From contig NZ_QKLU01000004.1 of the NCBI RefSeq assembly GCF_003208655.1, forward strand, positions 682,001 to 746,000: a stretch of DNA of 64,000 bases, given 5' to 3'. A program made the translations under genes and the position numbers. Positions 9,284 to 17,527 of this stretch are shown piece by piece. Source of the DNA: Pedobacter nutrimenti. GTDB taxonomy: Bacteria > Bacteroidota > Bacteroidia > Sphingobacteriales > Sphingobacteriaceae. The stretch's first letter is position 1, and each line of letters opens with the position of its first letter. Below the pieces are notes generated by a model. The model did no database searches. It saw nothing but the letters and a program-made list of their open reading frames with translations, and was not told where the DNA came from.

Positions 9284-9646
9284 TCAGGAATTAGGGTTCT
9301 CGATAAGGTTAATGATCTCTTTTAGCTCTTGTGCACTAATTTTCTTGTCTTTAGCAAAAAAAGTAACCAGTTCTTTATAGGAGTTTTGAAAATAATCATT
9401 CACAAAACCCTTCATGAATTTTTTCTTATAATCTGCTTCTTTAACCTTTGCACTGTACCTGTAGGCATTGGCCATCTTTTCACTTTTCAGAAAGCCTTTT
9501 TTTTCCAGGTTTTTAACCGTTGAGGCCAGGGTTGTATAGGGTGGTTTGGGCTCCTGCAGGAGTTCCATAAAATCTTTGATAAAACCAGTTCCAAATTGCC
9601 ATATGGCCTGCATGGCCTCTTCTTCCTGTATTGTCAGCTTTTCCAT
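9284..9646 (-). CDS. BlaI/MecI/CopY family transcriptional repressor
   Basis: Winged-helix repressor of 120 residues, the usual family length. The N-terminal DNA-binding part (about 1-75) contains MQAIWQFG and PPYTTLASTVKNLEKKGFL, the typical recognition-helix region; the C-terminal part (75-120) is helical and would dimerise and carry the cleavage site. It is followed 5 bp later by the M56 protease gene, the standard blaI-blaR1 order. An operator-like dyad (9649-9663) ends three bases before its start codon, suggesting autoregulation. The same dyad lies upstream of the GLPGLI operon at 4141-4193, which I infer is its other target. Confidence 0.92.
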   Translation of the reverse strand: MEKLTIQEEEAMQAIWQFGTGFIKDFMELLQEPKPPYTTLASTVKNLEKKGFLKSEKMANAYRYSAKVKEADYKKKFMKGFVNDYFQNSYKELVTFFAKDKKISAQELKEIINLIENPNS

Positions 9647-9648
9647 AA

Positions 9649-9682
9649 TACGAATATATCGTAAATATACGAATACTACGTT
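9649..9682. promoter_or_regulatory. Tandem BlaI-type operator candidates upstream of blaI
   Basis: TACGAATATATCGTA at 9649-9663 is a 15-bp dyad with one mismatch, and TACGAATACTACGTT at 9668-9682 is a second, weaker copy. The 19-bp period is the same as in the array at 4141-4193. On the minus strand a TATATTTA sequence (-7-like, 9662-9669) overlaps both copies, so bound repressor would block transcription of blaI-blaR1. Confidence 0.58.
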
Positions 9683-9728
9683 TAAATATTCCGTATCAAT
9701 CTATTATTTTTTATTGCAACAAACTCAG

Positions 9729-10430
9729 TTAAAGCCTGATCTGATGGATCAGTTCTTCATACCTCGTCCTTCCAACAGGCAAAACCTCTCCGTTTTTAAG
9801 CAAGACCTGATATTTGCTCCCTGCTTGCACGAGGATTTTTTCAAAATCCCTGCTGTCGGCAATATAGGATTTATGGATCCTTAAAAAATAATCCGGCAAG
9901 AGCTGTTCCAGTTTTTCAAGTGATTTGTCATGAAGTTCAGTCCTGCCGTTGCGGAAATGAATTTCAGTATAAATTCCTGAACCTTTAATATACTGTATTT
10001 CTTCAGTCCTGAACAACAATATGTTTCCGGTTTTTTTTATAAAAATAAATTTAACACCTGCGCCTTTTGTTTTTTCTTTATTCACCAGACGTTCCATGGC
10101 CAGGGACAGTCTGGCTTTATCAAAGGGTTTAGGGATAAAATCCAATACACCGTAATTAAAGGCATCTATGGCTTTTTCCTTATAGGCAGAAATGATAATG
10201 GTGTGAAAAGATTCCGCCGTAACGGATTTCAGCACTTCAAAACCGTTTTCCCCATTCAGGTTCAGGTCCAGCAATAACAGGTCCGGGGGATGGTTCCGGA
10301 TAAATTCTATGCCTTCACTTAATGATCCGCAGATGGTCACCGACACACCGGAAGACCTCATCAATTCCAACAGAAAACGTTCTATTCTTGCCGCTATTCT
10401 GGCCTCATCTTCAATAATCAGTACTTTCAT
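9729..10430 (-). CDS. LytTR-family response regulator
   Basis: DNA-binding response regulator of 233 residues. The receiver domain covers about 1-120, with acidic residues E7-D8, the phospho-acceptor Asp55 in LLLLDLNLNGENGF, and a conserved Lys in FIPKPFDK. The C-terminal LytTR domain covers about 135-230 (IQYIKGSGIYTEIHF, FLRIHKSYI, LPVGRTRYEEL). The gene lies 35 bp downstream of its sensor kinase gene and 82 bp upstream of the blaI-like gene on the same strand. The regulon is unknown. LytTR proteins bind paired short direct repeats, but I did not identify a site for this one. Confidence 0.94.
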   Translation of the reverse strand: MKVLIIEDEARIAARIERFLLELMRSSGVSVTICGSLSEGIEFIRNHPPDLLLLDLNLNGENGFEVLKSVTAESFHTIIISAYKEKAIDAFNYGVLDFIPKPFDKARLSLAMERLVNKEKTKGAGVKFIFIKKTGNILLFRTEEIQYIKGSGIYTEIHFRNGRTELHDKSLEKLEQLLPDYFLRIHKSYIADSRDFEKILVQAGSKYQVLLKNGEVLPVGRTRYEELIHQIRL

Positions 10431-10465
10431 CTGTTAACTCCTGTTGTTTTTAATTCTGCCCGTCT

Positions 10466-12139
10466 TCATTTTTTATAAATCGTAATTCTGGTGATCCAAC
10501 CTCCGCTACCTGCAGCCGATTCCAGGCTCCAGTTTTGCCCATAACTTTCTGTAAGCCTTGCCCGGACATATTGTAAACCTGTCCCCTCCCTTTGTTTAAC
10601 TGCTTTGTTGAGCTTTGCCTTGGTACTAAGCTCATAAACCTTAGCCTGTAGATTCTTTTCAAAGCGGAGAGAAAAAGCAAGGGTCCCATCTGTTAAGGGT
10701 GTACTATGGGTAATTCCGTTTTCAACTAAAGTATGGAGAATTGCCGGTGGAATGGTATCTCCTTCTTCTATGCCCTGATCTTCCCAGGTATAATGGATTT
10801 CTTTACGGAATTGCATTACTTTCAGGTGGCTCTTGCACAAGGCAATCTCCTGTTCCAGAGGGATCCGTTTCTGCTCTGCAATCTGTCCCAGAATGTCCAG
10901 CTCCAAGGCCAGCGCCTCTATAAATTCAACCCCCTTTTTGGGCGATTCTTCAACCCAGTCAATGACAGATGTAATGGTATTCATCAAAAAATGAGGCTGG
11001 ATATTTTTCCTGAGTAAATCAATTTTAAGTCTTTCTGAATGCACAAGTGCTGCCTGATAAGCCTGATCTATTGCTTTAGAACGCAATACAAGAAGATATA
11101 ACATACTCAGGATCACCAGGCCAAAACTCAGAAACAGTGTATAATCAAAATAGAGCCAGCAACCAAGCAATCCGCTGAGAAAAAGGGCAGTAAAAACAGG
11201 ACGGCTGCCCACTTTTTTTCTGATCAGCGCTAAAGTAGTCAATAATAAAGACCCCGCCCACATACTGGTGATCAGGAGTTGTTCGGTAAAATCATAACGT
11301 CCGTGAAAATAAACATACAGACCTAAAAGAAGACTTACCCACAACAAGCTTAAAAGAAGCAGTCCTGCGGAAAAAAATTGCTTATATAAAAAAAGGGGAA
11401 TTAGAAAAGCCACACAAAAACTAAGCACGCCTATAATTTCCAAACGAACGGTTTGCACATCATAACGGTATGACCACACCACAGGAATATACTCCACCAG
11501 GATCAACAAGAGAAACAAAGTACAGATCAGGGCAAAAATAAGGAAAGACTGTTCCTTCGGGTTGGCGGCATAGAGAAAAAAATAATAAACACTGACAATT
11601 AAAAACACCCCGGTCAACATGTACATGAAACTGCTGTACATCAGGGGGAAGCGTAAAATGCTTACATAATTTGCGACACGAACATTATAAAAACTACGAT
11701 TAGCTATCGAGTAAAAGTTAGAAATCCGCATGGCCAAAACGTGCTTTCCCGGGCCAGCAAGACTATCCGGAAGCAGGTAATAACTACTATGTTTTCCAGG
11801 TTGCTCTTCTGTTTTACTAGGTCCGACTTTTCCATTTTTACCAATCGGGTGACCATCCCACCAGACTTCAAAAGAGCCAAGGGCCACAATATGTAAGGCC
11901 AGGGGTCTTTCCTTGATCAAAACAGAGTCGAAGGTAAAATGATCACGGAGCCAGAAGATTTCATGACCATTAATCCCGTTGCTTTCCTCCCATTTTTCTT
12001 CATTGATATTTTTCGCAGCCCAGGCAATACTGTCTCCTATTTTCAGGCGCATCTGCTCGGGCTTATTCTCTGTATAGGTACAGGAATACAGAACGGGTAC
12101 AAAAAAAAGCAAATAAAATCTTAGCGTTCTGATGAGCAT
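10466..12139 (-). CDS. LytS-type membrane sensor histidine kinase with extracytoplasmic sensor domain
   Basis: Sensor kinase partner of the LytTR regulator encoded downstream. The ATG at 12139 is preferred to an in-frame TTG at 12163; it gives 557 residues. The N-terminus looks like a lipoprotein or cleaved signal (LYSC, Cys20). An extracytoplasmic beta-sandwich follows (about 60-155, EVWWDGHPIG), resembling the galactose-binding-like 7TMR-DISM extracellular fold, then about seven membrane helices (165-355). The kinase module is of the His_kinase family (QPHFLMN, His383) with an ATPase domain (HTLVENGITHS, GTGLQYVRARL). The ligand is unknown; the fold suggests a carbohydrate or another small molecule. 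Confidence 0.9.
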   Translation of the reverse strand: MLIRTLRFYLLFFVPVLYSCTYTENKPEQMRLKIGDSIAWAAKNINEEKWEESNGINGHEIFWLRDHFTFDSVLIKERPLALHIVALGSFEVWWDGHPIGKNGKVGPSKTEEQPGKHSSYYLLPDSLAGPGKHVLAMRISNFYSIANRSFYNVRVANYVSILRFPLMYSSFMYMLTGVFLIVSVYYFFLYAANPKEQSFLIFALICTLFLLLILVEYIPVVWSYRYDVQTVRLEIIGVLSFCVAFLIPLFLYKQFFSAGLLLLSLLWVSLLLGLYVYFHGRYDFTEQLLITSMWAGSLLLTTLALIRKKVGSRPVFTALFLSGLLGCWLYFDYTLFLSFGLVILSMLYLLVLRSKAIDQAYQAALVHSERLKIDLLRKNIQPHFLMNTITSVIDWVEESPKKGVEFIEALALELDILGQIAEQKRIPLEQEIALCKSHLKVMQFRKEIHYTWEDQGIEEGDTIPPAILHTLVENGITHSTPLTDGTLAFSLRFEKNLQAKVYELSTKAKLNKAVKQREGTGLQYVRARLTESYGQNWSLESAAGSGGWITRITIYKK

Positions 12140-12331
12140 TTCTTTTATAGTTTCTCGGTGCAAGATAAGTCTAATTACCTAATAAAAAGTGTCGTTCACA
12201 AGCGTCCCGAGCTTTTGGAAAGTTAAATCAGCACAGAACCATTTCCTCCTTGTAAAATTGTAACTGAATTGACAGTTGCGGTATTTATCGCAAAATTTCT
12301 TTAAATGAAACCTATTATTATTTCCCAGATC

Positions 12332-13714
12332 ATGAAAAATAAAATCCTCCTGTTTCTTTGCCTGATGCTGTGCGCTGCCGGACTTCATGCCCAGGATTAC
12401 CGCTCCAAAAAAATTGACAGCTTATTAAAGCAGGCTGGCCAGATTGGTATTTTTAATGGCAATGCCTTGGTCGTACAAAAAGGGACAACCATTTACCGCA
12501 ATGCCATTGGTTTTGCAGATGGCAGTAAAACAAAAAAACTGCAAAGCCATATGCTTTTTGACATTGGGTCTATTGCCAAGGAATTTAACGGGGTTTGCAT
12601 CATGATCCTGAAAGAACAAGGCAAACTAAAACTCGAAGACAAACTCTCCCTTTATTTTCCCGAGCTCCCTTCCTGGGCCAGCTTGATCCAGATCAAACAG
12701 TTATTGAATTACACCAGCGGCCTGCCTTCCAGCAGCCTTAACGCTGATGAGGAAATTCTGCAGGAAATCAAAGCCTTAAAAACCCTTGCTTATGAACCAG
12801 GTAAAGCATACATCTACAGCTATAGCAATGTCTGCCTGCAAAAAAAACTTATCGAAAGGATTTCAGGAATGAGCTATAATGCCTTTGTACAAAGGAACCT
12901 GATTGTACCCTTAAAATTGAAGCATACTATTATGGACCTTCCAACCGATGACCCTCAAATGGCCCGTGCCTTTAACAACAGTTTTGTAAACGAGTCTTAT
13001 CGTCAGCAAACCACCGGCTGGCCAAGATTGACCATAGACGACCTGTACACTTTTATCACTGCATTGAACAGTTATAAAATCATCAGCAAAAATTCCCTGG
13101 AAGAACTTTCACAAAATTTCCCGGAGGGGGAAAGCAGTCTTGGAACGGCCCGTTTTGAGAACGGATCCCTGGTATGGCACCAGCATCATGGTTCCAATTA
13201 CAATTATGAGGCCCTGGTCAGTACAGACCTTAAAGACGACATCAGCATCATTTTAATGACAAGCAATCAAAACTTTAAAGTATCACAACTGACCCAGGCC
13301 ATTTTTGCCATATTAAGGGGCCAGCCCTATACAGCTCCTAAACGCTCTCTTTATTTAGATCTCCGTGAAAAAGTATTAGTCAATTTTGATCAGGGAATGG
13401 ATTTTTATAAAGATGCCAGAACCAACAAAAAGGACATCTATGACTTTTCTTTTGAGATTGGAGATCTTGTCAATACCGGAAAATATCTGATGAGAAGAAA
13501 ATTGTATGACCAATCCTTACGAATTTTCGAAACGGGTTTGGCCCTTCCGATCCGCAACACAGACTCCTCTTATGTGTATCAGCTGATGGCTGAATGTTAT
13601 GTTGGAAAAAACATACCTGAACAAGCCAGGTTATACTATCAGAAAGCCGTAGATAAAGATCCGGGAAACCAAAATGCAAAAGGTTTTTTATCGGGCCTGG
13701 GCGGTAAAAAATAA
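12332..13714 (+). CDS. Serine hydrolase, class C beta-lactamase-like family, with TPR-like tail
   Basis: Predicted secreted serine hydrolase of the beta-lactamase/transpeptidase-like fold. An in-frame ATG at 12305 exists, but the ATG at 12332 places the signal peptide (about 1-20, LCAAGLHAQ) correctly, giving 460 residues. Catalytic motifs are SIAK (Ser80, Lys83), YSN (Tyr164-Asn166) and HHG (285-287) in place of the KTG triad. The C-terminal part (about 345-455) looks like tetratricopeptide helices (YVYQLMAECYVGKNIPEQARLYYQKAVDKDP). Such proteins may be peptidases, esterases or peptidoglycan enzymes rather than true beta-lactamases. It is monocistronic, with a terminator at 13735. Confidence 0.88.
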   Translation: MKNKILLFLCLMLCAAGLHAQDYRSKKIDSLLKQAGQIGIFNGNALVVQKGTTIYRNAIGFADGSKTKKLQSHMLFDIGSIAKEFNGVCIMILKEQGKLKLEDKLSLYFPELPSWASLIQIKQLLNYTSGLPSSSLNADEEILQEIKALKTLAYEPGKAYIYSYSNVCLQKKLIERISGMSYNAFVQRNLIVPLKLKHTIMDLPTDDPQMARAFNNSFVNESYRQQTTGWPRLTIDDLYTFITALNSYKIISKNSLEELSQNFPEGESSLGTARFENGSLVWHQHHGSNYNYEALVSTDLKDDISIILMTSNQNFKVSQLTQAIFAILRGQPYTAPKRSLYLDLREKVLVNFDQGMDFYKDARTNKKDIYDFSFEIGDLVNTGKYLMRRKLYDQSLRIFETGLALPIRNTDSSYVYQLMAECYVGKNIPEQARLYYQKAVDKDPGNQNAKGFLSGLGGKK

Positions 13715-13734
13715 ACGGCCCATCGTCTTACCTC

Positions 13735-13763
13735 TGGTCCATTCCTTAAAATAGAATGGACCA
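13735..13763 (+). terminator. Rho-independent terminator after the serine hydrolase gene
   Basis: Perfect 10-bp stem (TGGTCCATTC / GAATGGACCA) with a 9-nt loop, followed by TTTATTTTTTT. It separates the serine hydrolase gene from the AraC-type regulator. Confidence 0.85.
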
Positions 13764-13804
13764 TTTATTTTTTTAATTTATCTTCGTTTTGAAAAATTAA
13801 AACG

Positions 13805-14893
13805 ATGCTGCCAACAGAGGCCCAGCTGCTTTTATTTGCCGCCATTCAGGGCCTGGTCCTGATCCTGGCACTCTTGCTTCGGGCAAAAAGCCTAAGAGGT
13901 GCCAATGTATATCTTTCCCTGTTGATTTTTACAGTGACCATAGAACTATTTGGTGGCTGGGCAATGAGTTTTCGTTACCAGTCTGGTCCAAATGCCATTC
14001 CTTTCTGGCTCCTGAATTCCTATCTACTGGTACCTGTAAGTTTACTGCTTTACGCAGGACAGATTACAAAAACCCATTTTATACCAGAAAAATATCAGTT
14101 ATGGCTTTTTATGCCTGCCTTTATAGAGATCGCAGCGGAACTTATTAATTTTTATCTGTTTAAATATGGTTGGGTAAAAAACACATTATTTAACCTCAGG
14201 CCCTGGTTTATATATACCGAAATCTTTCCCCCCTTTTTAACTGTACTCGCCCTTGGCCTGTATCTACTGCTTGCTTTAAGGTTCATTAAACAAAACAAAA
14301 ACATCAGTCTTCAATTTTATTTTTCACTATTCAGCCCCTGGATTTTAATCTGCCTGGTTACAGGCTTCTGGATCGCAGAAGTTATTTTTGGCTATCAAAC
14401 CTATCATTGGACCAATGCTTTATTGATTACCTGGCTTTTCGCTTTAGGTTATCATGCCCTTTTGAGGTCTTCTGCTTTTGACGACCTGCCTGAACCAAAA
14501 AAAGAAACCGGGATACATTTCCCCCAATATCAGGACCGTATCGAGCTGGACCGGCTGCTCCTTTTGATGGACCAGCAGCAGGTTTTCACCCAGAACAAAT
14601 TGTCTTTGGCAAAACTCAGTAAATTGCTAAAATTGCCAGAGCGATATGTTTCTTACCTCATCAACAAGAACTTTGAAATGAATTTTCATCAGTTCGTCAA
14701 TAAGTACAGGGTACAGGAAGTCCTTAAAAAACTTCATGACCCTGCCCAGCAGCATAAAACTTTACTGGCCCTTGCCCTGGAATCTGGTTTCAATTCAAAA
14801 TCGGCATTTAATGACGTTTTTAAAGCACAAACAGGTAAATCGCCTTCTGCTTATCTTAAAATGCGCGCCCAAGCCCTTCCTTTAAAGCCCTGA
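13805..14893 (+). CDS. Membrane-anchored AraC-family transcriptional regulator
   Basis: A 362-residue protein with an N-terminal half of about seven hydrophobic helices (residues 5-225) and a C-terminal AraC-type DNA-binding domain (about 250-355: LAKLSKLLKLPERYVSYLINKN, then LALALESGFNSKSAFNDVFKAQTGKSPSAYLK). This membrane-AraC layout is common in Bacteroidota; the membrane part presumably senses a signal at the inner membrane. The next gene on the same strand encodes a secreted DUF4932 protease, and a 21-bp-spaced direct repeat lies between the two genes, a plausible binding site for this regulator. Confidence 0.92.
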   Translation: MLPTEAQLLLFAAIQGLVLILALLLRAKSLRGANVYLSLLIFTVTIELFGGWAMSFRYQSGPNAIPFWLLNSYLLVPVSLLLYAGQITKTHFIPEKYQLWLFMPAFIEIAAELINFYLFKYGWVKNTLFNLRPWFIYTEIFPPFLTVLALGLYLLLALRFIKQNKNISLQFYFSLFSPWILICLVTGFWIAEVIFGYQTYHWTNALLITWLFALGYHALLRSSAFDDLPEPKKETGIHFPQYQDRIELDRLLLLMDQQQVFTQNKLSLAKLSKLLKLPERYVSYLINKNFEMNFHQFVNKYRVQEVLKKLHDPAQQHKTLLALALESGFNSKSAFNDVFKAQTGKSPSAYLKMRAQALPLKP

Positions 14894-14910
14894 AAAGACC
14901 GGAAACACAA

Positions 14911-14942
14911 ATCCGGACGTCCTGAAACCGTATCCGGGCGAC
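14911..14942 (+). promoter_or_regulatory. Direct repeat, candidate AraC-type binding site
   Basis: ATCCGGACGTC (14911-14921) and ATCCGGGCGAC (14932-14942) match at 9 of 11 positions and start 21 bp apart, two helical turns, as expected for an AraC-type dimer. The second copy lies where the -33 element of the promoter with -7 box at 14960 should be, an arrangement typical of activation. Confidence 0.5.
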
Positions 14943-14959
14943 ACTTTCTATACAGGTCC

Positions 14960-14967
14960 TAGTTTTG
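14960..14967 (+). promoter_or_regulatory. -7 promoter box for the DUF4932 protease gene
   Basis: TAGTTTTG matches TAnnTTTG. A reading-frame start at TTG 14965 lies inside this box, which excludes it and supports ATG 15001 as the true start, with a leader of about 25 nt. Confidence 0.5.
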
Positions 14968-15000
14968 CGGTATCCTGTTAAAAAACCAGGGCTACATTTT

Positions 15001-16155
15001 ATGAAAAAAAACCTGCTGCTATTAAGTTTTCTTGCGTTTCCTTTCGGCCTGCTTGCTCAAGATCTGCCTTTGCCGGTAAAAAAAGAAGGCCTTCAAATCC
15101 GTTTTTCCAAAAACATAGAAGTGATGGGTTTCACTTTTTTCCTTGGCTCTTATGGACAACAGCTTATGGATCAACCTGAAGCAAACAACTCCGCGGGAGT
15201 CAAAAATCAGGATTGGAATGCTTATGCCTTTGCATTTTATGAAAAATACTTCGATTTTAAAACAGATCCGGACTTACAGAAGCTGACCAGCATTGAAGAA
15301 AATACCGAAGGGGCGGCCATGATCAGTTTTTTATTGTTGGCGGAGGATTTTCCGAATGCAACATTTCCTGAAGACCTTCCTGAAAAACACCTTCAGGCTT
15401 TTGCCCCGGGGCGTAGTCTGAAAGAAGCCCGGCAGATTGCACAGGAATTTCTGGACTGCGGTAACCGTTTGTATAAACACCTGAATTTTGAAAATTACTT
15501 TAGGGACAATAAAGCTTTTTACGATACAGCCATTGCAGAACTGCTCGGTGCTTTACCATCAGATCAGGCCATGGAAGCCGTACAAGCCTTTTACAGAAAA
15601 CGCTTTGATGCCTATGTACTTATGCCCAGCCTCACCATCCCGCCCGGAATGGGTTTTGGGGTAAATACGACTGCTAAAGGAAAAACCACCATTTACAATG
15701 TTTTTGGCAGCAGAGGCGTACAGCAACTTTCCGGAAACAAAGCTTTAAAAATGGGTTTCAGTGATGAAAACATGGTCAGGGAACTCAGTACACATGAATT
15801 TGGACATTCTTTCACCAATCCGGTATTGGATAAGCTTCCGGATGCACTTTTCCGGAGTTCCGAAAAACTGTTTGGCCCATTAAGGCAAGCCATGAGCAAC
15901 CAGGCTTATAACACCTGGAAGATTTGTCTCTATGAACATTTTGTGCGGGCCGCAGAAGTATTGATCGCCAGAAGGCTGGGCAAAACAAAGAATGCGGACA
16001 TCTTGCTAAACCATTATGTTAAAGACAGGAAATTCATTTACCTGCCGGAATTGATTTCAATTCTGGAGCATTACGAAAAAGATCCGAAAATGTCTTATGC
16101 TACTGCTGCTGAAACCTTTTTAAAACAACTGGCCTTAAAGGCAAAGCAAAATTAA
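15001..16155 (+). CDS. Secreted DUF4932 protein, predicted zinc metalloprotease
   Basis: Predicted exported metalloprotease of 384 residues. ATG 15001 is chosen because a signal peptide begins there (MKKNLLLLSF...LLAQ, about 1-20). The zinc motif is HEFGH at 265-269 within VRELSTHEFGHSF. A downstream acidic segment (YEHFVRAAEVL) is a likely site for a third ligand, by analogy with gluzincins. DUF4932 proteins are common in Bacteroidota and have no assigned substrate. The gene follows an AraC-type membrane regulator by 107 bp, with a direct repeat and promoter between them. Its 3' end overlaps the convergent lpxB by 4 bp. Confidence 0.85.
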   Translation: MKKNLLLLSFLAFPFGLLAQDLPLPVKKEGLQIRFSKNIEVMGFTFFLGSYGQQLMDQPEANNSAGVKNQDWNAYAFAFYEKYFDFKTDPDLQKLTSIEENTEGAAMISFLLLAEDFPNATFPEDLPEKHLQAFAPGRSLKEARQIAQEFLDCGNRLYKHLNFENYFRDNKAFYDTAIAELLGALPSDQAMEAVQAFYRKRFDAYVLMPSLTIPPGMGFGVNTTAKGKTTIYNVFGSRGVQQLSGNKALKMGFSDENMVRELSTHEFGHSFTNPVLDKLPDALFRSSEKLFGPLRQAMSNQAYNTWKICLYEHFVRAAEVLIARRLGKTKNADILLNHYVKDRKFIYLPELISILEHYEKDPKMSYATAAETFLKQLALKAKQN

Positions 16156-17261
16156 AGGCGCTTCAAATCTGCTATAATCAGTTCCGCAGTCCTGGCCGAG
16201 GCCCCCGGTTTGCCCATTAATGCAGATAATTCTTTGTAGTCCTGCAGCATTGCTGCCCGCTGTGGCCCTTCCAGCAAAGGCTGTAAATTTTTGATGATCT
16301 CTGAGCTGTTGCAGGCTTCCTGTATCAGTTCAGAGACTACTTTTCTATTCATGATCAGGTTAACCAGGGAAATGTATTTAATTTTAACCAGCATTCTTGC
16401 AATGGCAATGGAAACCGGACTCCCCTTATACACCACGACCTGGGGAATATGAAAAAGAGCTGTTTCCAAAGTTGCTGTACCTGAAGCAACGACCGCAGCC
16501 CTTGATTCGTGTAAAAGATCATAAGTCTGGGCAAAAACAAGGGGTATATTTTTATTTCCGATAAAGGTCTTGTAATAGTCTTCCTTAAAAGTTGGTGCAG
16601 CAGCGATGACAAACTGATGTGCCGGAAAATGATCTGTCAAACCAAGCATGACGGGTAACAAACGTTCAATCTCCTGCTTGCGGCTGCCTGGCAGTAATGC
16701 AATCAGGGGACCATTCCCCAGCTTATACCGTTCCCTGAAATCTGCAGCAGGAGAAAATTTCGATATTTCATCCAGTAAAGGATTACCCACATAGTCTACT
16801 TTCATTCCCCATTCTTTGTAGAACTCCACTTCAAAAGGAAGGATACAAAACAGCCGGTCTACAATCTTTTTGATTTTAAGGACCCTTTTCTGGTTCCAGG
16901 CCCAGACTTTGGGAGAAATATAGTAAAAAACCCTGATGCCATTTGCCTTGGCAAATTCTGCTATTTTTAAGTTAAAGCCAGGAAAATCAACCAAGATCAG
17001 CGCATCCGGCCTGTTGGCCAGCAAGTCTTCTTTACAGGATTTAAGGTTTTTAAAAATGGTCCGAAGGTTCAGTACCACTTCTGCAAACCCCATAAAAGCC
17101 ATTTCGGAATAATGTTTAACCAGTTCACCCCCTTCGGCCCGCATTTTATCTCCGCCAAAGTATCTGAAAGCGGCCTGCTGGTCATGATCCTTTAATGCCC
17201 GCATTAAATTGGCCCCGTGAAGGTCCCCCGATGCTTCTCCTGCAACTAAATAATACTTCAT
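16152..17261 (-). CDS. lpxB: Lipid-A-disaccharide synthase
   Basis: Glycosyltransferase of the lipid A pathway that joins UDP-2,3-diacylglucosamine and lipid X to give lipid A disaccharide at the inner membrane. The 369-residue length fits the family. Typical segments are YLVAGEASGDLHGANLM at the N-terminus, GGDKMRAEGGE, ALILVDFPGFN, YYISPKVWAW, LLPGSRKQEIERLLP and ASGTATLETALF. Its start codon overlaps the stop of the small membrane protein gene upstream, and surE precedes that, so the three genes form an operon on the minus strand. Confidence 0.97.
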   Translation of the reverse strand: MKYYLVAGEASGDLHGANLMRALKDHDQQAAFRYFGGDKMRAEGGELVKHYSEMAFMGFAEVVLNLRTIFKNLKSCKEDLLANRPDALILVDFPGFNLKIAEFAKANGIRVFYYISPKVWAWNQKRVLKIKKIVDRLFCILPFEVEFYKEWGMKVDYVGNPLLDEISKFSPAADFRERYKLGNGPLIALLPGSRKQEIERLLPVMLGLTDHFPAHQFVIAAAPTFKEDYYKTFIGNKNIPLVFAQTYDLLHESRAAVVASGTATLETALFHIPQVVVYKGSPVSIAIARMLVKIKYISLVNLIMNRKVVSELIQEACNSSEIIKNLQPLLEGPQRAAMLQDYKELSALMGKPGASARTAELIIADLKRL

Positions 17262-17527
17262 TACTGACGGACTTTATAAATGAAAAAAGCAAGGGCCCAT
17301 AAAAAAGTGGCACTTAGTATTCCCCTGCCTGTATTTTCCTGCTGCTGTTTAAAAAAGTACTTTAACAGTAAAGCATTTACACCAATACAACAGATGAGCA
17401 ATAAATCGGCTTTGGCCAGATAAGAGACCTGATGCATAATGTACCAGGTGATTCCAACCAGCACACCCGGTACAGCAAGCCCGATCCAAAAGCCTGTAAA
17501 AACCGTATCCTTTAAATTCTTAAACAT
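17261..17527 (-). CDS. Small membrane protein of unknown function between surE and lpxB
   Basis: An 88-residue protein with three hydrophobic segments (about 12-32, 40-58 and 68-84), so probably an inner-membrane protein. I do not recognise the family. It overlaps surE by 8 bp and lpxB by 1 bp, which supports it as a real gene translated with them. The location suggests a link to envelope biogenesis, but nothing in the sequence shows this. Confidence 0.78.
   Translation of the reverse strand: MFKNLKDTVFTGFWIGLAVPGVLVGITWYIMHQVSYLAKADLLLICCIGVNALLLKYFFKQQQENTGRGILSATFLWALAFFIYKVRQ

Noticed and set aside
10450..10689. 79-codon minus-strand frame overlapping the kinase 3' end
   Set aside because: It lies within the kinase ATPase domain coding sequence in another frame and has no independent support.
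12332..13714. True class C beta-lactamase (ampC) next to a BlaI/BlaR1 pair
   Set aside because: The SxxK and YSN motifs are present, but the third motif is HHG, the protein carries a TPR-like tail, and no BlaI dyad lies upstream, so antibiotic resistance cannot be claimed.
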